Origin: JACVRW01 sp963808775
GTDB taxonomy: Bacteria; Actinomycetota; Thermoleophilia; Solirubrobacterales; Thermoleophilaceae
DNA: 64,000 nt
Direction: 5' to 3'
Assembly: GCA_963808775.1 (NCBI GenBank)
Contig: CAWEGR010000002.1
Location: 1-64,000, forward strand
Part shown: piece after piece, positions 25,970 to 34,497 of the stretch
How positions within the stretch are numbered: the first letter of the stretch is position 1
Layout: every line of letters starts with the position of its first letter
The notes under the pieces: model-generated
What the model saw: only the letters and a program-made list of their open reading frames with translations
The model's database searches: none
Told to the model about the DNA's origin: nothing
Program-made: the position numbers and the translations under genes

Positions 25970-26571
25970 GCCTTCTCCACCTGTTCTCTGAATCTGTCCG
26001 CGGCCCGCCGCAGGGCGAGCTCCGGGTCGACGCCGGCCTCGACCGCCTCCTTCACCGCGGCGAGCAGCCGGTCGCCCGAATCGTCAGCATCCTGACCGTT
26101 CCACGCGTGGCCTGCGCTCTCGGCGCGCTTCAGGACCTTCTTGGCGTAGAGGGTCGAGGGCAGCGTCTCGGGCAGCTCGCCGAAGATCTCGCCCCCGCGC
26201 TCGTCGTCGCGCTTGATCTGGTTCCAGTTGCGCACCACGTCGCCGGCGCTCGCCGCCTCGCGGTCGCCGAACACGTGCGGGTGGCGGCGGATCAGCTTGG
26301 CGCGCAGGTCGTCGGCCACCTGCTCGAGTGAGCCCGCGCCGCGCTCCTCGAGCAGCAGCGCGAGGAACCAGACCTGGAACAGCACGTCGCCGAGCTCGTC
26401 GCGCAGCTTCGCGTCGTCGCCGTGGTGGGCGGCGTCCGCCAGCTCATACGCCTCCTCGACCGTGTGGGGAACGATCGAGCGCTCGTCCTGCTCGCGGTCC
26501 CAGGGGCACTCGACGCGCAGGCGCCGGACGATCTCGTCCAGCCGCGCGAGCGCCTCCTGGAGTTCGCTCAC
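25966..26571 (-). CDS. mazG: MazG nucleoside triphosphate pyrophosphohydrolase
   Basis: 201 residues from GTG 26571 (GTGA overlap with the foldase stop). All-alpha NTP pyrophosphohydrolase: CPWDREQDERSIVPHTVEEA, the metal-binding EExxE-type pattern in VEEAYELADA and LRDELGDVLFQVWFLALL, then FGDREAASAGDVVRNWNQIK and PSTLYAKKVLKRAE. It cleans non-canonical NTPs and affects (p)ppGpp in some bacteria. Slightly short relative to two-domain E. coli MazG, close to one MazG domain plus extension. Confidence 0.93.
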   Translation of the reverse strand: MSELQEALARLDEIVRRLRVECPWDREQDERSIVPHTVEEAYELADAAHHGDDAKLRDELGDVLFQVWFLALLLEERGAGSLEQVADDLRAKLIRRHPHVFGDREAASAGDVVRNWNQIKRDDERGGEIFGELPETLPSTLYAKKVLKRAESAGHAWNGQDADDSGDRLLAAVKEAVEAGVDPELALRRAADRFREQVEKA

Positions 26572-27743
26572 CCCTGCGGGTTCTCGGGCGAGGGCGCCGC
26601 CTGGCCGCCGCTGCCGGAGCCGGAGCCGCCCTGCTTCTTCTCCTTCGGGGCGTTCTTGCACTCCGCCACGCGGAAGTCCTCGGCGCAGTTCGTGTCTTCC
26701 TTGTACTCCTCGCGGAAGTCCTTGATGAACTTGTCGAGCGCCTTCTGCTGGTTCTGGGAGCGCAGCAGGTTCTTGATCGTGTCCTTCGACTCCTCGAGCG
26801 TCTGCTGGCTCGCGTCCGTGATCTTGTCGACCTTGAAGACGTACCAGCCGAACTGGGTCTTCACCGGACCCACGACCTTGCCCTTGTCCGCGCCGAAGAT
26901 CGCGTCGTCGAAGGCCTTCTCCTGCTGGCCCTTCGTGACGGCCGGCAGCGCGCCGCCCTGCGCCTTCGAGGCCTCGTCGATCGAGTACTCCTTCACGACC
27001 TTCTTGAAGCTCTCACCGTCGTCGAGCGCCTTCTTGGCCTCGTCGGCCTTGGCCTCGGTCTTCGTGAGGATCACGGAGAGATCGCGGCGCTCGGGCTGCG
27101 CGAAGCGCTCCTTGTTCTTCTCGTAGTAGGCCTCGATCTCGGAGTCGGTCACCTTGCCGGCGTCCTCTGAGACCTTCTTCGTCAGCTTCTGCTGAAGCTG
27201 GTCGAGCTTGACCCGGAAGAGGATGTCCTCCTCGGTCATGCCCGAGCTCTTGAGGAACTCGTCGTAGGCCTTGTCCGTCGGGAACGCCTGCTTCTTCTGA
27301 TCCTCGAAGGACTTCGCGATCTCCTTGTCGGAGACCTCGATGCCCTGCTTCTCGGCCTCCTGCTGGACCCAGGCGGCCTGGATCAGGAACTGCATGACCT
27401 GGGTCTTGAGGGCGTCGTACTCCGTCTGGCACTGCTTCTTCAGCTGTGCGTCCGTGGGCTCCTGCTGTCCCTCCGGCGCCGGCGCCTTCTTCTTGGCAGC
27501 GATGCACTTCTTGAAGTCGGGCGGGTCCGGGACCGCGGCGGTGCCGCCGGTCTGGGCGCTCTGGCCCTTCGCGGCCGTGGCGAGCCACTTGTCGAACTCC
27601 TCCTGCGTGATCGTGTCGTCGCCGACCTTGGCGACCGCGCCGGTGGGCACGTCGTTGCCGCAGGCGCTGATGGCGAGGGCCGCCAGGCCCAGAAGGGCGG
27701 CGAACAGCAGGAACTTGATCCGGACGTGTTTCATCGATGCCAT
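26568..27743 (-). CDS. SurA/PrsA-like lipoprotein peptidyl-prolyl isomerase
   Basis: 391 residues. Signal FLLFAALLGLAALAISACGN has a lipobox (SAC), so the protein is anchored outside the membrane. A SurA-N-type chaperone region with a Lys-rich insertion follows. Then comes a parvulin domain at about 225-330 (RDLSVILTKTEAKADEAKKA, AQGGALPAVTKGQQEKAFDD, GPVKTQFGWYVFKVDKI). The C-terminus is Gly/Ser-rich. It folds secreted proteins. ATG 27734 is an equally good start. First gene of the foldase-mazG-eno operon. Confidence 0.88.
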   Translation of the reverse strand: MASMKHVRIKFLLFAALLGLAALAISACGNDVPTGAVAKVGDDTITQEEFDKWLATAAKGQSAQTGGTAAVPDPPDFKKCIAAKKKAPAPEGQQEPTDAQLKKQCQTEYDALKTQVMQFLIQAAWVQQEAEKQGIEVSDKEIAKSFEDQKKQAFPTDKAYDEFLKSSGMTEEDILFRVKLDQLQQKLTKKVSEDAGKVTDSEIEAYYEKNKERFAQPERRDLSVILTKTEAKADEAKKALDDGESFKKVVKEYSIDEASKAQGGALPAVTKGQQEKAFDDAIFGADKGKVVGPVKTQFGWYVFKVDKITDASQQTLEESKDTIKNLLRSQNQQKALDKFIKDFREEYKEDTNCAEDFRVAECKNAPKEKKQGGSGSGSGGQAAPSPENPQG

Positions 27744-27778
27744 GTCTAGGGCGCTTTCGTAAGGCTCTCAGGACGGGG

Positions 27779-27794
27779 GCAGGCCTCAGCCTGC
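27779..27794. terminator. Hairpin between mfd and the foldase gene
   Basis: Perfect 6-bp stem GCAGGC-CTCA-GCCTGC, between the mfd stop and the foldase start. No U-tract, so only a possible terminator or attenuator. Confidence 0.4.
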
Positions 27795-27824
27795 GGAGCG
27801 GTGGCGAAGGGTAGCGGACGCATT

Positions 27825-30800
27825 TCAGTCGTCTCGCGGCTCGGTCGCGACCTCCAGAATCGCCTCCGCGACGGTGACAACAGCGCGGAAGCGCTCGCTC
27901 GATTCCTCGGGCAGGATCACGCGCACGGTCTCGCGCCCGGACTCGTACATCGCCTCGGGGACGCGCTCGCGCAGCGCCTTCGCGCCGCGCGAGTCGAGGT
28001 CGAGCGGAGTCACCGCCATGCGCCCGCCCTTGAAGTCGACCGACTGCGCTCCCGCGCGGCCGAGCTTGATGCGCGCGTCCTGCAGGCGGATCAGGTTGTC
28101 GAGTGGCTCGGGGATCGGGCCGAAGCGGTCCGCCAGCTCCTCGCGCAGCATGATGAGCTGCGCCACCTCGCGCGCGCCCGCCACGCGCCGGTGCACCTCG
28201 ATCTTGGCCGCCTCGTAGGGCACGTAGTCGCCCGGCACGTAGGCGTCGACCGGCAGGTCCATGCGCACCGGCTCCCCGCCCTCGTCGGCGGAGTCGCCGG
28301 ACAGCAGGCGCACGGCCTCGTCGATCATGCCCACGTAGAGCTCGAAGCCGACGGCGGCCACGTGACCCGACTGCTCGTCGCCGAGCAGGTTGCCGGCGCC
28401 GCGGATCTCGAGGTCGCGCATCGCGATCTTGAACCCCGAGCCGAGCTCGGTGTAGTCGGACAGGGTCGCGAGGCGCTGGCCCGCCTCCTCGGAGAGCGCC
28501 GCCGCACTCGGGTAGAAGAGGTAGGCGTAGGCGCGCTCGCGCGAGCGCCCGACGCGGCCCCTGATCTGGTAGAGCTGGGCGAGCCCGAGCTCGTCGGCAC
28601 GCTCGACGATCAGGGTGTTCGCGCTCGGGATGTCGAGACCGGACTCGACGATCGTGGTGCAGACGAGCACGTCCGCGTCGCCGCGCAGGAAGGACATCAT
28701 CACGCTCTCGAGTGCGCCCTCGGCCATCTGGCCGTGCGCCACCGCCACGCGCGCCTCCGGCACGAGCGCGCGCACCCGCTCGGCCGTCTCGTCGATCGTC
28801 TCGACCCGGTTGTGGAGGAAGAACGCCTGGCCGCCGCGCGCGAGCTCGCGCTTGATCGCCGTGCCCACGAGCTCCTCCTCGTACTCGCCGACGTACGTCT
28901 TGACCGGCCGGCGGCCCTCCGGCGGCGTCTCGATCACCGAGATGTCGCGCAGCCCCGCGAGCGACATCTGGAGCGTGCGCGGGATCGGCGTGGCCGACAG
29001 CGACAGCACGTCGACCTTGAGGCGCAGCTGGCGCATCAGCTCCTTCTGCTTGACGCCGAAGCGCTGCTCCTCGTCGACGATCAGGAGCCCGAGCTCCTTC
29101 GGCCGCACGTCGCGCGAGAGCAGCCGGTGGGTGCCGATCAGGATGTCGACCCTGCCCTCGGTGAAGTCCGCGAGGGCCGCCTTCGTGTCCGCGGCCGAGC
29201 GGAAGCGCGAGACCATCTCGACCCGGAACGGGTAGTCGCGCAGGCGTTCGCTGAATGTTCCGAAGTGCTGCTGAGCGAGCACGGTCGTCGGCACGAGGAA
29301 CATCACCTGCCTGCCGTCCTCGGCGGCCTTGAAGGCCGCGCGCAGCGCCACCTCCGTCTTGCCGTAGCCCACGTCGCCGCAGATCAGGCGGTCCATCGGG
29401 CGCGCCTCCTCCATGTCCGCGCGCACGGCCTCGATCGCCTCGAGCTGGTCGGGCGTCTCGCGATAGGGGAAGCGGCCCTCGAAGTCGAGCTGCCATTCCG
29501 AGTCGGTCGGGAAGGCGTGGCCGGCGCGCCGGCGGCGCTCGGCGTAGAGGTTGATGAGCTCGCCGGCGAGCGCCTGAGCCGCGCGGCGCGCCTTCAGCTT
29601 CTGCTGCTCCCACTGCTTCCCGCCGAGCTTCGACAGCGGCGGCTCGCCGGCGTCGGCGCCGACGTAGCGGCTGATCTTGTGGAGCTGGTCGCTCGGCACG
29701 AACACGCGGTCGCCGTCGCGGAACTCGAGCTCGAGGTAGTCGCGCGTCACCCCGCCCACGGTCTTCGTCTCGAACCCGGTGAAGAGCGCGATCCCGTGGT
29801 CCTCGTGGACCACCGGGGAGCCCGCCCGCAGGTCCGTGAAGCTCGCGACGGCTCCCGCCGCCGGCCCCTGGGGGCGCTCGGCGCGCCGGCGCCTCAGGAG
29901 GCGGTGCTCGGGCAGCACGGCGAGCTTCAGCCCGGGCGCCACGAAGCCGTCCCTGAGGCTCGCATGCGCGAAGGTGAGCGACGCGTCCTCCGGGGCGGGC
30001 TGGCCGTCGAGGAGGGTGGGCTGCATGCGGTCGAGGTTGAGCCGGGCGCGCTCCGCCTCGCCGCGGCGGCTCCACGCGACGAAGGTCCGGTAGCCCGAGC
30101 GCACGAGCTTCTCGAGCTCCGGCTCGGCATCGCGCAGGGAGCGCGCGGCGGTGTGGGCCGCCTGCGCGCGGAACTCGTGCGGCTGGTCCTGCGAGATGCT
30201 CGACAGGCGCACGGCCGCGCGCTCGCCGAGGGCCCGCTCGAGGTCGTCGGGCTTCACGTAGAGGTGGTGCGCGTCCTCGTCGTGGAAGCTCGCCGTGACG
30301 TCGTCCCAGAGGTCGCGCAGCGCCGGCGGCAGCTCCTCCTCCGCCGCGATCGCCACGAGCGCGTCGGCCGGCAGCAGGTCGAGCAGCTCGCGGAAGCGGT
30401 CGACGGGGAGCACGTCCGCCACGTCGGGCCGCTCGTCCGCCTCGCTCGCGGCCGCGATCTCGGCGAGCTCGCGGTGCTCCGGCCCGAGCTCGGCGGCGGG
30501 AGCGATCTCGACCCGCTCGGCCTCCTCGAGCGAGCGCTGGGTGAAGGTGGAGAACCAGGTCAGCCGCTCGACCTCGATGTCCCAGAGCTCGCAGCGCACC
30601 GCGCGCTCCTCGGTCGCCGGGTAGATGTCGAGGATGTCGCCGCGCACGGCGAACTGGCCGCGCTCCTCGACCTGGTCGACGCGCTCGTAGCCGCAGGCCA
30701 CGAGCTGCCCTGCGGTCTCTTCCAGGTCGAGCAGGCCGCCCTTCTCGATCTCGAACCCGTGCGGGCGCAGGTCGGGGTCCGGCACCTTCTCGGCGAGCGC

Positions 30801-31205
30801 GGCCGCACTCGTGACGAGCACGGCCGCCTCCTCGCCGAGCAGCGCGTCGAGCGCGGCGATGCGCAGGCCCACGAGATGCGGCGGCGGGGCCAGGTGCGAC
30901 TCGTAGCGCATGCCGCGCGCCGGATAGAAGCGCACCGGGCGCGGCGCGAGGAACTGCTTCAGGTCGGCCGCGAGATCGCGCGCCGCGCGGTCGTCCCCCG
31001 CCACCACGAGCGCGGGCCGCTCTGCCTCGACGTCGATCAGCGACGCCAGCAGGTACGGGCGCATGCTCGCCGACACGAACGCCCGCTGCGGCTCGGCGCG
31101 CGCCGAGTCCGCGAGCCTCGTGAGCGCGGCGTCGTGCTTTGCGTATGTGAGAAGGCTCCTGAGCATGCGCTGCGGCCGCCCAGCAAGAAAACCGTGCGTG
31201 CGCAT
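27825..31205 (-). CDS. mfd: Transcription-repair coupling factor Mfd
   Basis: 1126 residues, full length. UvrB-like module at the N-terminus (RFYPARGMRYESHLAPPPHL, QFAVRGDILDIYPATEE), RNA-polymerase-interaction domain around 480-540 (GSPVVHEDHGIALFTGFETK), and RecG-like translocase with Walker A DVGYGKTEVALRAAFK, VDEEQRFGVKQKELM box, LSATPIPRTLQMSLAG and QIRGRVGRSRERAYAYLFYP. C-terminal TRCF domain with VPYEAAKIEVHRRVAG. Removes stalled RNA polymerase and recruits UvrA. ATG 31166 is an alternative start that would leave the hairpin at 31202-31222 outside the gene. Confidence 0.97.
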   Translation of the reverse strand: MRTHGFLAGRPQRMLRSLLTYAKHDAALTRLADSARAEPQRAFVSASMRPYLLASLIDVEAERPALVVAGDDRAARDLAADLKQFLAPRPVRFYPARGMRYESHLAPPPHLVGLRIAALDALLGEEAAVLVTSAAALAEKVPDPDLRPHGFEIEKGGLLDLEETAGQLVACGYERVDQVEERGQFAVRGDILDIYPATEERAVRCELWDIEVERLTWFSTFTQRSLEEAERVEIAPAAELGPEHRELAEIAAASEADERPDVADVLPVDRFRELLDLLPADALVAIAAEEELPPALRDLWDDVTASFHDEDAHHLYVKPDDLERALGERAAVRLSSISQDQPHEFRAQAAHTAARSLRDAEPELEKLVRSGYRTFVAWSRRGEAERARLNLDRMQPTLLDGQPAPEDASLTFAHASLRDGFVAPGLKLAVLPEHRLLRRRRAERPQGPAAGAVASFTDLRAGSPVVHEDHGIALFTGFETKTVGGVTRDYLELEFRDGDRVFVPSDQLHKISRYVGADAGEPPLSKLGGKQWEQQKLKARRAAQALAGELINLYAERRRRAGHAFPTDSEWQLDFEGRFPYRETPDQLEAIEAVRADMEEARPMDRLICGDVGYGKTEVALRAAFKAAEDGRQVMFLVPTTVLAQQHFGTFSERLRDYPFRVEMVSRFRSAADTKAALADFTEGRVDILIGTHRLLSRDVRPKELGLLIVDEEQRFGVKQKELMRQLRLKVDVLSLSATPIPRTLQMSLAGLRDISVIETPPEGRRPVKTYVGEYEEELVGTAIKRELARGGQAFFLHNRVETIDETAERVRALVPEARVAVAHGQMAEGALESVMMSFLRGDADVLVCTTIVESGLDIPSANTLIVERADELGLAQLYQIRGRVGRSRERAYAYLFYPSAAALSEEAGQRLATLSDYTELGSGFKIAMRDLEIRGAGNLLGDEQSGHVAAVGFELYVGMIDEAVRLLSGDSADEGGEPVRMDLPVDAYVPGDYVPYEAAKIEVHRRVAGAREVAQLIMLREELADRFGPIPEPLDNLIRLQDARIKLGRAGAQSVDFKGGRMAVTPLDLDSRGAKALRERVPEAMYESGRETVRVILPEESSERFRAVVTVAEAILEVATEPRDD

Positions 31206-31222
31206 CCGGCCGAGCCGGATGC
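31202..31222. repeat. REP-like palindrome, copy A
   Basis: Perfect 9-bp arms GCATCCGGC / GCCGGATGC around a CGA loop, between pth and mfd. The same design, differing at one symmetric base pair, recurs at 34464-34484. Confidence 0.6.
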
Positions 31223-31256
31223 TTCGCGAACGGCTGCGCGGCCCTCGGAACCGAGT

Positions 31257-31832
31257 CTAGGGGGCGCCGATGAGGCGCTCGAGCTCGTCGGCCGCGCGCT
31301 CGATCAGGTCGCGCACGTCGTCCTTCGGCTCCGAGAAGCGCCCGAGCACGTGCGCGGAGACGATCTCGGGATCCGTCGAGTCGGGACGCCCCACGCCCAC
31401 GCGGATGCGCTGGAAGTCCGGGCCGCCCAGGCCGCTCTTCAGCGACTTGAGCCCGTTGTGTCCCGCGAGGCCGCCTCCGAGGCGCGCCTCGATGCGGCCG
31501 AAGGGCAGATCGATCTCGTCGTGCACGGCCACGACGTGCTCGAGGTCGACCCCGAGCGCGCCGCGCGCAGGCCCGACGGAGTTGCCGGACTCGTTCATGA
31601 AGGTCTGTGGCAGCAGGACCGCCACGCGCGGGCCGCCGGGTCCGGTGCGCCCCTCGGTGAACAGGCCGGCGTAGCGCTTCTTCGCCTTCGGCAGGCCCCA
31701 GCGCTCTGCCGCCAGCGCCGCGACCTCGAAGCCGACGTTATGGCGCGTGGCCGCGTAGCGGTCGCCCGGGTTCCCGAGCCCGACCACCAGCCAGTCCGCC
31801 TTCCCGCCGCCCCCGCGGCGGAAGAGCGTCAC
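31257..31832 (-). CDS. pth: Peptidyl-tRNA hydrolase
   Basis: 191 residues from GTG 31832 (GTGA overlap with rplY). Motifs: WLVVGLGNPGDRYAATRHNV with catalytic His, LPQTFMNESGNSVG, VAVHDEIDLPFGRIEARLGG, GLAGHNGLKSLKSGLGG. Recycles peptidyl-tRNA released by drop-off. The rplY-pth pair is a standard bacterial unit. Confidence 0.96.
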   Translation of the reverse strand: MTLFRRGGGGKADWLVVGLGNPGDRYAATRHNVGFEVAALAAERWGLPKAKKRYAGLFTEGRTGPGGPRVAVLLPQTFMNESGNSVGPARGALGVDLEHVVAVHDEIDLPFGRIEARLGGGLAGHNGLKSLKSGLGGPDFQRIRVGVGRPDSTDPEIVSAHVLGRFSEPKDDVRDLIERAADELERLIGAP

Positions 31833-32536
31833 TCGGAGCCCTCGGCCTCCTCGGCGGCATCCTCGCCGCCGCCCTCGGCGTCCTCGGCGCCCTCGCCCTC
31901 GACGCCCTCCTCGCCCTCGGCCTCCTCGCCGACGAGCTCCGTCTCCTCCTCGATCTCGGGCTCCTCGACCTCGGTCGGCACGACCACCGTGGCGATGATC
32001 GTCTCGTCCGGATCGTCGAGGAACTCGACGCCCTCGGGCACCTCGACCTCGGAGAGGTGCATCGTGGCCGCGATCTCCATGCCGGAGACGTCGACTGCGA
32101 TGAAGTCGGGGATGGCGGTCGGCAGCGCCTCGATGTTGAGCTGGTGGGTCACGTGCTCGAGCACGCCGCCCTCCTTGATGCCCGGCGCCTCCTCGACGCC
32201 CTCGATGTGAATCGAGACGGTCGTCTGGATCTTCTCGTCCAGGCGGACCTCGAGCAGGTCGATGTGGAGGACGTCGCCGCGGACCGGGTGGAGCTGCTGG
32301 TCCTTGACGATCACCGGCAGGGTCTTGCTGCCGACCTTGAGGTCGATCAGCGCCGAGCCGTCGACGAGGACCTGGCGCAGCACGCGCGCGTCCACCTTGA
32401 AGGAGGTGCACTCACCGTCGCCGCCGCCGTACACGACGCCCGGGACCTGGCCGGTCCTGCGCAGCCGCTTGGCGGCGCGGGTGCCGCGCTCGGAGCGCTC
32501 TTCCGCGTTCAGTGTGGGTCGCTGTGCCGTTGCCAT
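31829..32536 (-). CDS. rplY: Ribosomal protein bL25, CTC form
   Basis: 235 residues: the 5S-binding bL25 domain (RSERGTRAAKRLRRTGQVPG, VVYGGG, DLKVGSKTLPVIVKDQQLHP), the TL5/CTC C-terminal beta domain (GVLEHVTHQLNIEALPTAIP, PEGVEFLDDPDETIIATVV), and a Glu/Gly-rich acidic tail of about 45 residues. Long CTC-type bL25 is usual outside gamma-proteobacteria. First gene of rplY-pth; divergent from the ABC1 kinase gene. Confidence 0.96.
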   Translation of the reverse strand: MATAQRPTLNAEERSERGTRAAKRLRRTGQVPGVVYGGGDGECTSFKVDARVLRQVLVDGSALIDLKVGSKTLPVIVKDQQLHPVRGDVLHIDLLEVRLDEKIQTTVSIHIEGVEEAPGIKEGGVLEHVTHQLNIEALPTAIPDFIAVDVSGMEIAATMHLSEVEVPEGVEFLDDPDETIIATVVVPTEVEEPEIEEETELVGEEAEGEEGVEGEGAEDAEGGGEDAAEEAEGSE

Positions 32537-32574
32537 GACGGCTCGCCAGTGTAGCTACCTATCCTCGCTCAGGA

Positions 32575-33978
32575 ATGGCGCCACCGAGGGATGACAGCTC
32601 GATCCCGAAGGGCCGGATCCGGCGCACCGCACAGCTCGGATCGGTCGTGGGCACGCAGGGCGCCCGCTACGCGGGCACGCGCGCGGCCAACCTGGCTCGC
32701 TCCGCCGACGAGGCCTCCGAGGCGCTCGAGCAGCGGCACGTGGACGCCGCCGCCCGCATGGTCGAGACGCTCGGCCGTATGAAGGGCGCGGCGATGAAGA
32801 TCGGCCAGCTCGCCTCGTTCATCGACACGGAGTTCCTGCCGCCCGAGTACCGCGAGCTCTACCAGGAGCAGCTCGCCTCGCTGCGCTCGACCGCCCCGCC
32901 GATGCCCTGGGAGAAGGTGCGCGCCGTGCTCGACGAGGATTTGGGCGAACCGGTCGAGGAGCTGTTCGAGGACTTCGAGCACGAGGCCGCGGCCGCCGCC
33001 TCGATCGGCCAGGTGCACCGGGCGGTCCTGCCGGACGGGCGGCGCGTGGCGGTCAAGATCCAGTATCCGGGGGTGGCCGCGGCGATCGCGGCCGACATGC
33101 AGAACGCCGGCATGCTCATGCGGCTCGCCAAGGCGCTCGCCCCGGGCCTCGATGCCGGCGCGGCCGCCGCCGAGCTGAAGGAGCGCGTGATGGAGGAGCT
33201 CGACTACGAGCTCGAGGCGCAGTCGCAGCGGACCTTCGCGCGCGCCTACCGCGGCCATCCGTTCATCCACGTGCCGGACGTGGTCACGCGCCTGTCCACC
33301 GAGCGCGTGCTCGTCAGCGAGTGGGTCGACGGCGCGGGCTTCGACGCGGTGCGCGAGCTACCGCAGGCGGAGCGCGACCGCTTTGGAGAGATCGTGTTCC
33401 GCTTCTGCTTCGGCTCGATCTACAACCTGCAGCACTTCAACGCGGACGCGCACCCGGGCAACTACCTGCACATGCCGGACGGGCGCGTGGCATTCCTCGA
33501 CTTCGGCATGACGAAGCAGCTCGACCAGGACCAGATCGATCTCGAGATCGCCGCGCTCGAGGCGATCTTCGACGACGACCCGGAGGGCCTGCGCCTGGCG
33601 CTGCACGATCTCGGCTTCCTGCGCGACCCGCGCAAGGTCGATGCGGAGCTGCTGATGGAGCACGTGCGCGCCGTCGGCGGCTGGTACATGGAGGACCGCG
33701 AGGTCACGATCGACTCCGAGCGGGTGATGGAGGCGATCGCGGCGGTGTCCGACCCGCGCTCGTCCTTCTATCGCGTCATGCGCCGCGAGAACCTGCCGGC
33801 GAACGAGCTGATGGGGCGGCGCATGGAATCGGGCGTGCTGGCGGTACTCGGGCAGCTGCACGCGACCCGCAACTGGAACCGGATCGGGCGCGAGTGGTGG
33901 TTCGGCGAGCCGCCGGCGACCGAGCTGGGGCGCGCGGAGCGCGAGTGGCTCGAGCGCGGCCTCAGGCGCCGGGCTTGA
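32575..33978 (+). CDS. ABC1/UbiB-family kinase-like protein
   Basis: 467 residues. Motifs of the family in order: GRMKGAAMKIGQLASFIDTE (KxGQ), AAAAASIGQVHRAVLPDG (Ala-rich loop), VAVKIQYPGV, HFNADAHPGNYLHMPDG and VAFLDFGMTKQL (DFG). UbiB proteins are ATP-binding atypical kinases tied to isoprenoid-quinone or lipid handling; no quinone genes are nearby. A TATCCT box (32560-32565) lies 9 nt before the ATG. The C-terminus overlaps the convergent DUF2269-like gene by 17 nt. Confidence 0.9.
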   Translation: MAPPRDDSSIPKGRIRRTAQLGSVVGTQGARYAGTRAANLARSADEASEALEQRHVDAAARMVETLGRMKGAAMKIGQLASFIDTEFLPPEYRELYQEQLASLRSTAPPMPWEKVRAVLDEDLGEPVEELFEDFEHEAAAAASIGQVHRAVLPDGRRVAVKIQYPGVAAAIAADMQNAGMLMRLAKALAPGLDAGAAAAELKERVMEELDYELEAQSQRTFARAYRGHPFIHVPDVVTRLSTERVLVSEWVDGAGFDAVRELPQAERDRFGEIVFRFCFGSIYNLQHFNADAHPGNYLHMPDGRVAFLDFGMTKQLDQDQIDLEIAALEAIFDDDPEGLRLALHDLGFLRDPRKVDAELLMEHVRAVGGWYMEDREVTIDSERVMEAIAAVSDPRSSFYRVMRRENLPANELMGRRMESGVLAVLGQLHATRNWNRIGREWWFGEPPATELGRAEREWLERGLRRRA

Positions 33979-34426
33979 TCGCCATGTCGATCACGACCAG
34001 CACGAGCACGAGGATCTCGATCGAGTTGACGAGCAGCACCTGCCGGATCCCGTCGACGGCGGTCGCCGAGCTCGACGCCATCCGACAGCGATCGCGGTCT
34101 CGATCTTCCTGCCCTGTCGCGGGTAGTAGCCGATCCCCACCAGCCAGGCTGAAGAACCAGCCGAGGAAGCCGAGCGTGATCCAGAGGTCGCTGTACGCGT
34201 AGCCGACCTCCTCGACGAGGCCGACGCCGGCGATGATCAGCACGATCGCGAGCGGCGCGTAGAAGCGGTTGCCGAGCTTGAGGGCGTCACGGTTGAACGC
34301 GACCATCCGCTCGGCGTCGCCGCTCTTCATCGTCCAGCGGCCGAGGATGTGAACGGACACCCCGCCGCCGACCCAGAGGACCGCGCAGAGGATGTGGACC
34401 GCCAGCCAGAACTCGTACATCGACAT
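33962..34426 (-). CDS. DUF2269-like integral membrane protein (double frameshift)
   Basis: 154 residues, four membrane helices: FWLAVHILCAVLWVGGGVSV, APLAIVLIIAGVGLVEEVGY, WITLGFLGWFFSL and LVNSIEILVLVLVVIDMAIK. It has the VHILCAVLWVGGG His-containing start of the DUF2269/CopD-like families. Between about 34155 and 34080 the sense runs in another frame (VGIGYYPRQGRKIETAIAV) and then returns, so two compensating indels scramble some 25 residues while leaving the frame open. Function unknown. Confidence 0.72.
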   Translation of the reverse strand: MSMYEFWLAVHILCAVLWVGGGVSVHILGRWTMKSGDAERMVAFNRDALKLGNRFYAPLAIVLIIAGVGLVEEVGYAYSDLWITLGFLGWFFSLAGGDRLLPATGQEDRDRDRCRMASSSATAVDGIRQVLLVNSIEILVLVLVVIDMAIKPGA

Positions 34427-34463
34427 CGCGCGGCAGCCTACCGAGCGCGAAGAGGATCCCGGC

Positions 34464-34484
34464 GCAGCCGGCCGAGCCGGCTGC
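34464..34484. repeat. REP-like palindrome, copy B
   Basis: Perfect 9-bp arms GCAGCCGGC / GCCGGCTGC around CGA, just downstream of prs. Same layout as 31202-31222; each copy is followed by a similar GCTT-G-GCGAA tail. Confidence 0.6.
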
Positions 34485-34497
34485 TTGGGCGAAGGCG

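Noticed and set aside
27801..32210. A 1469-residue plus-strand gene
   Set aside because: It runs antisense to mfd, pth and rplY, has biased Arg/Leu/Asp composition and no domain motifs.
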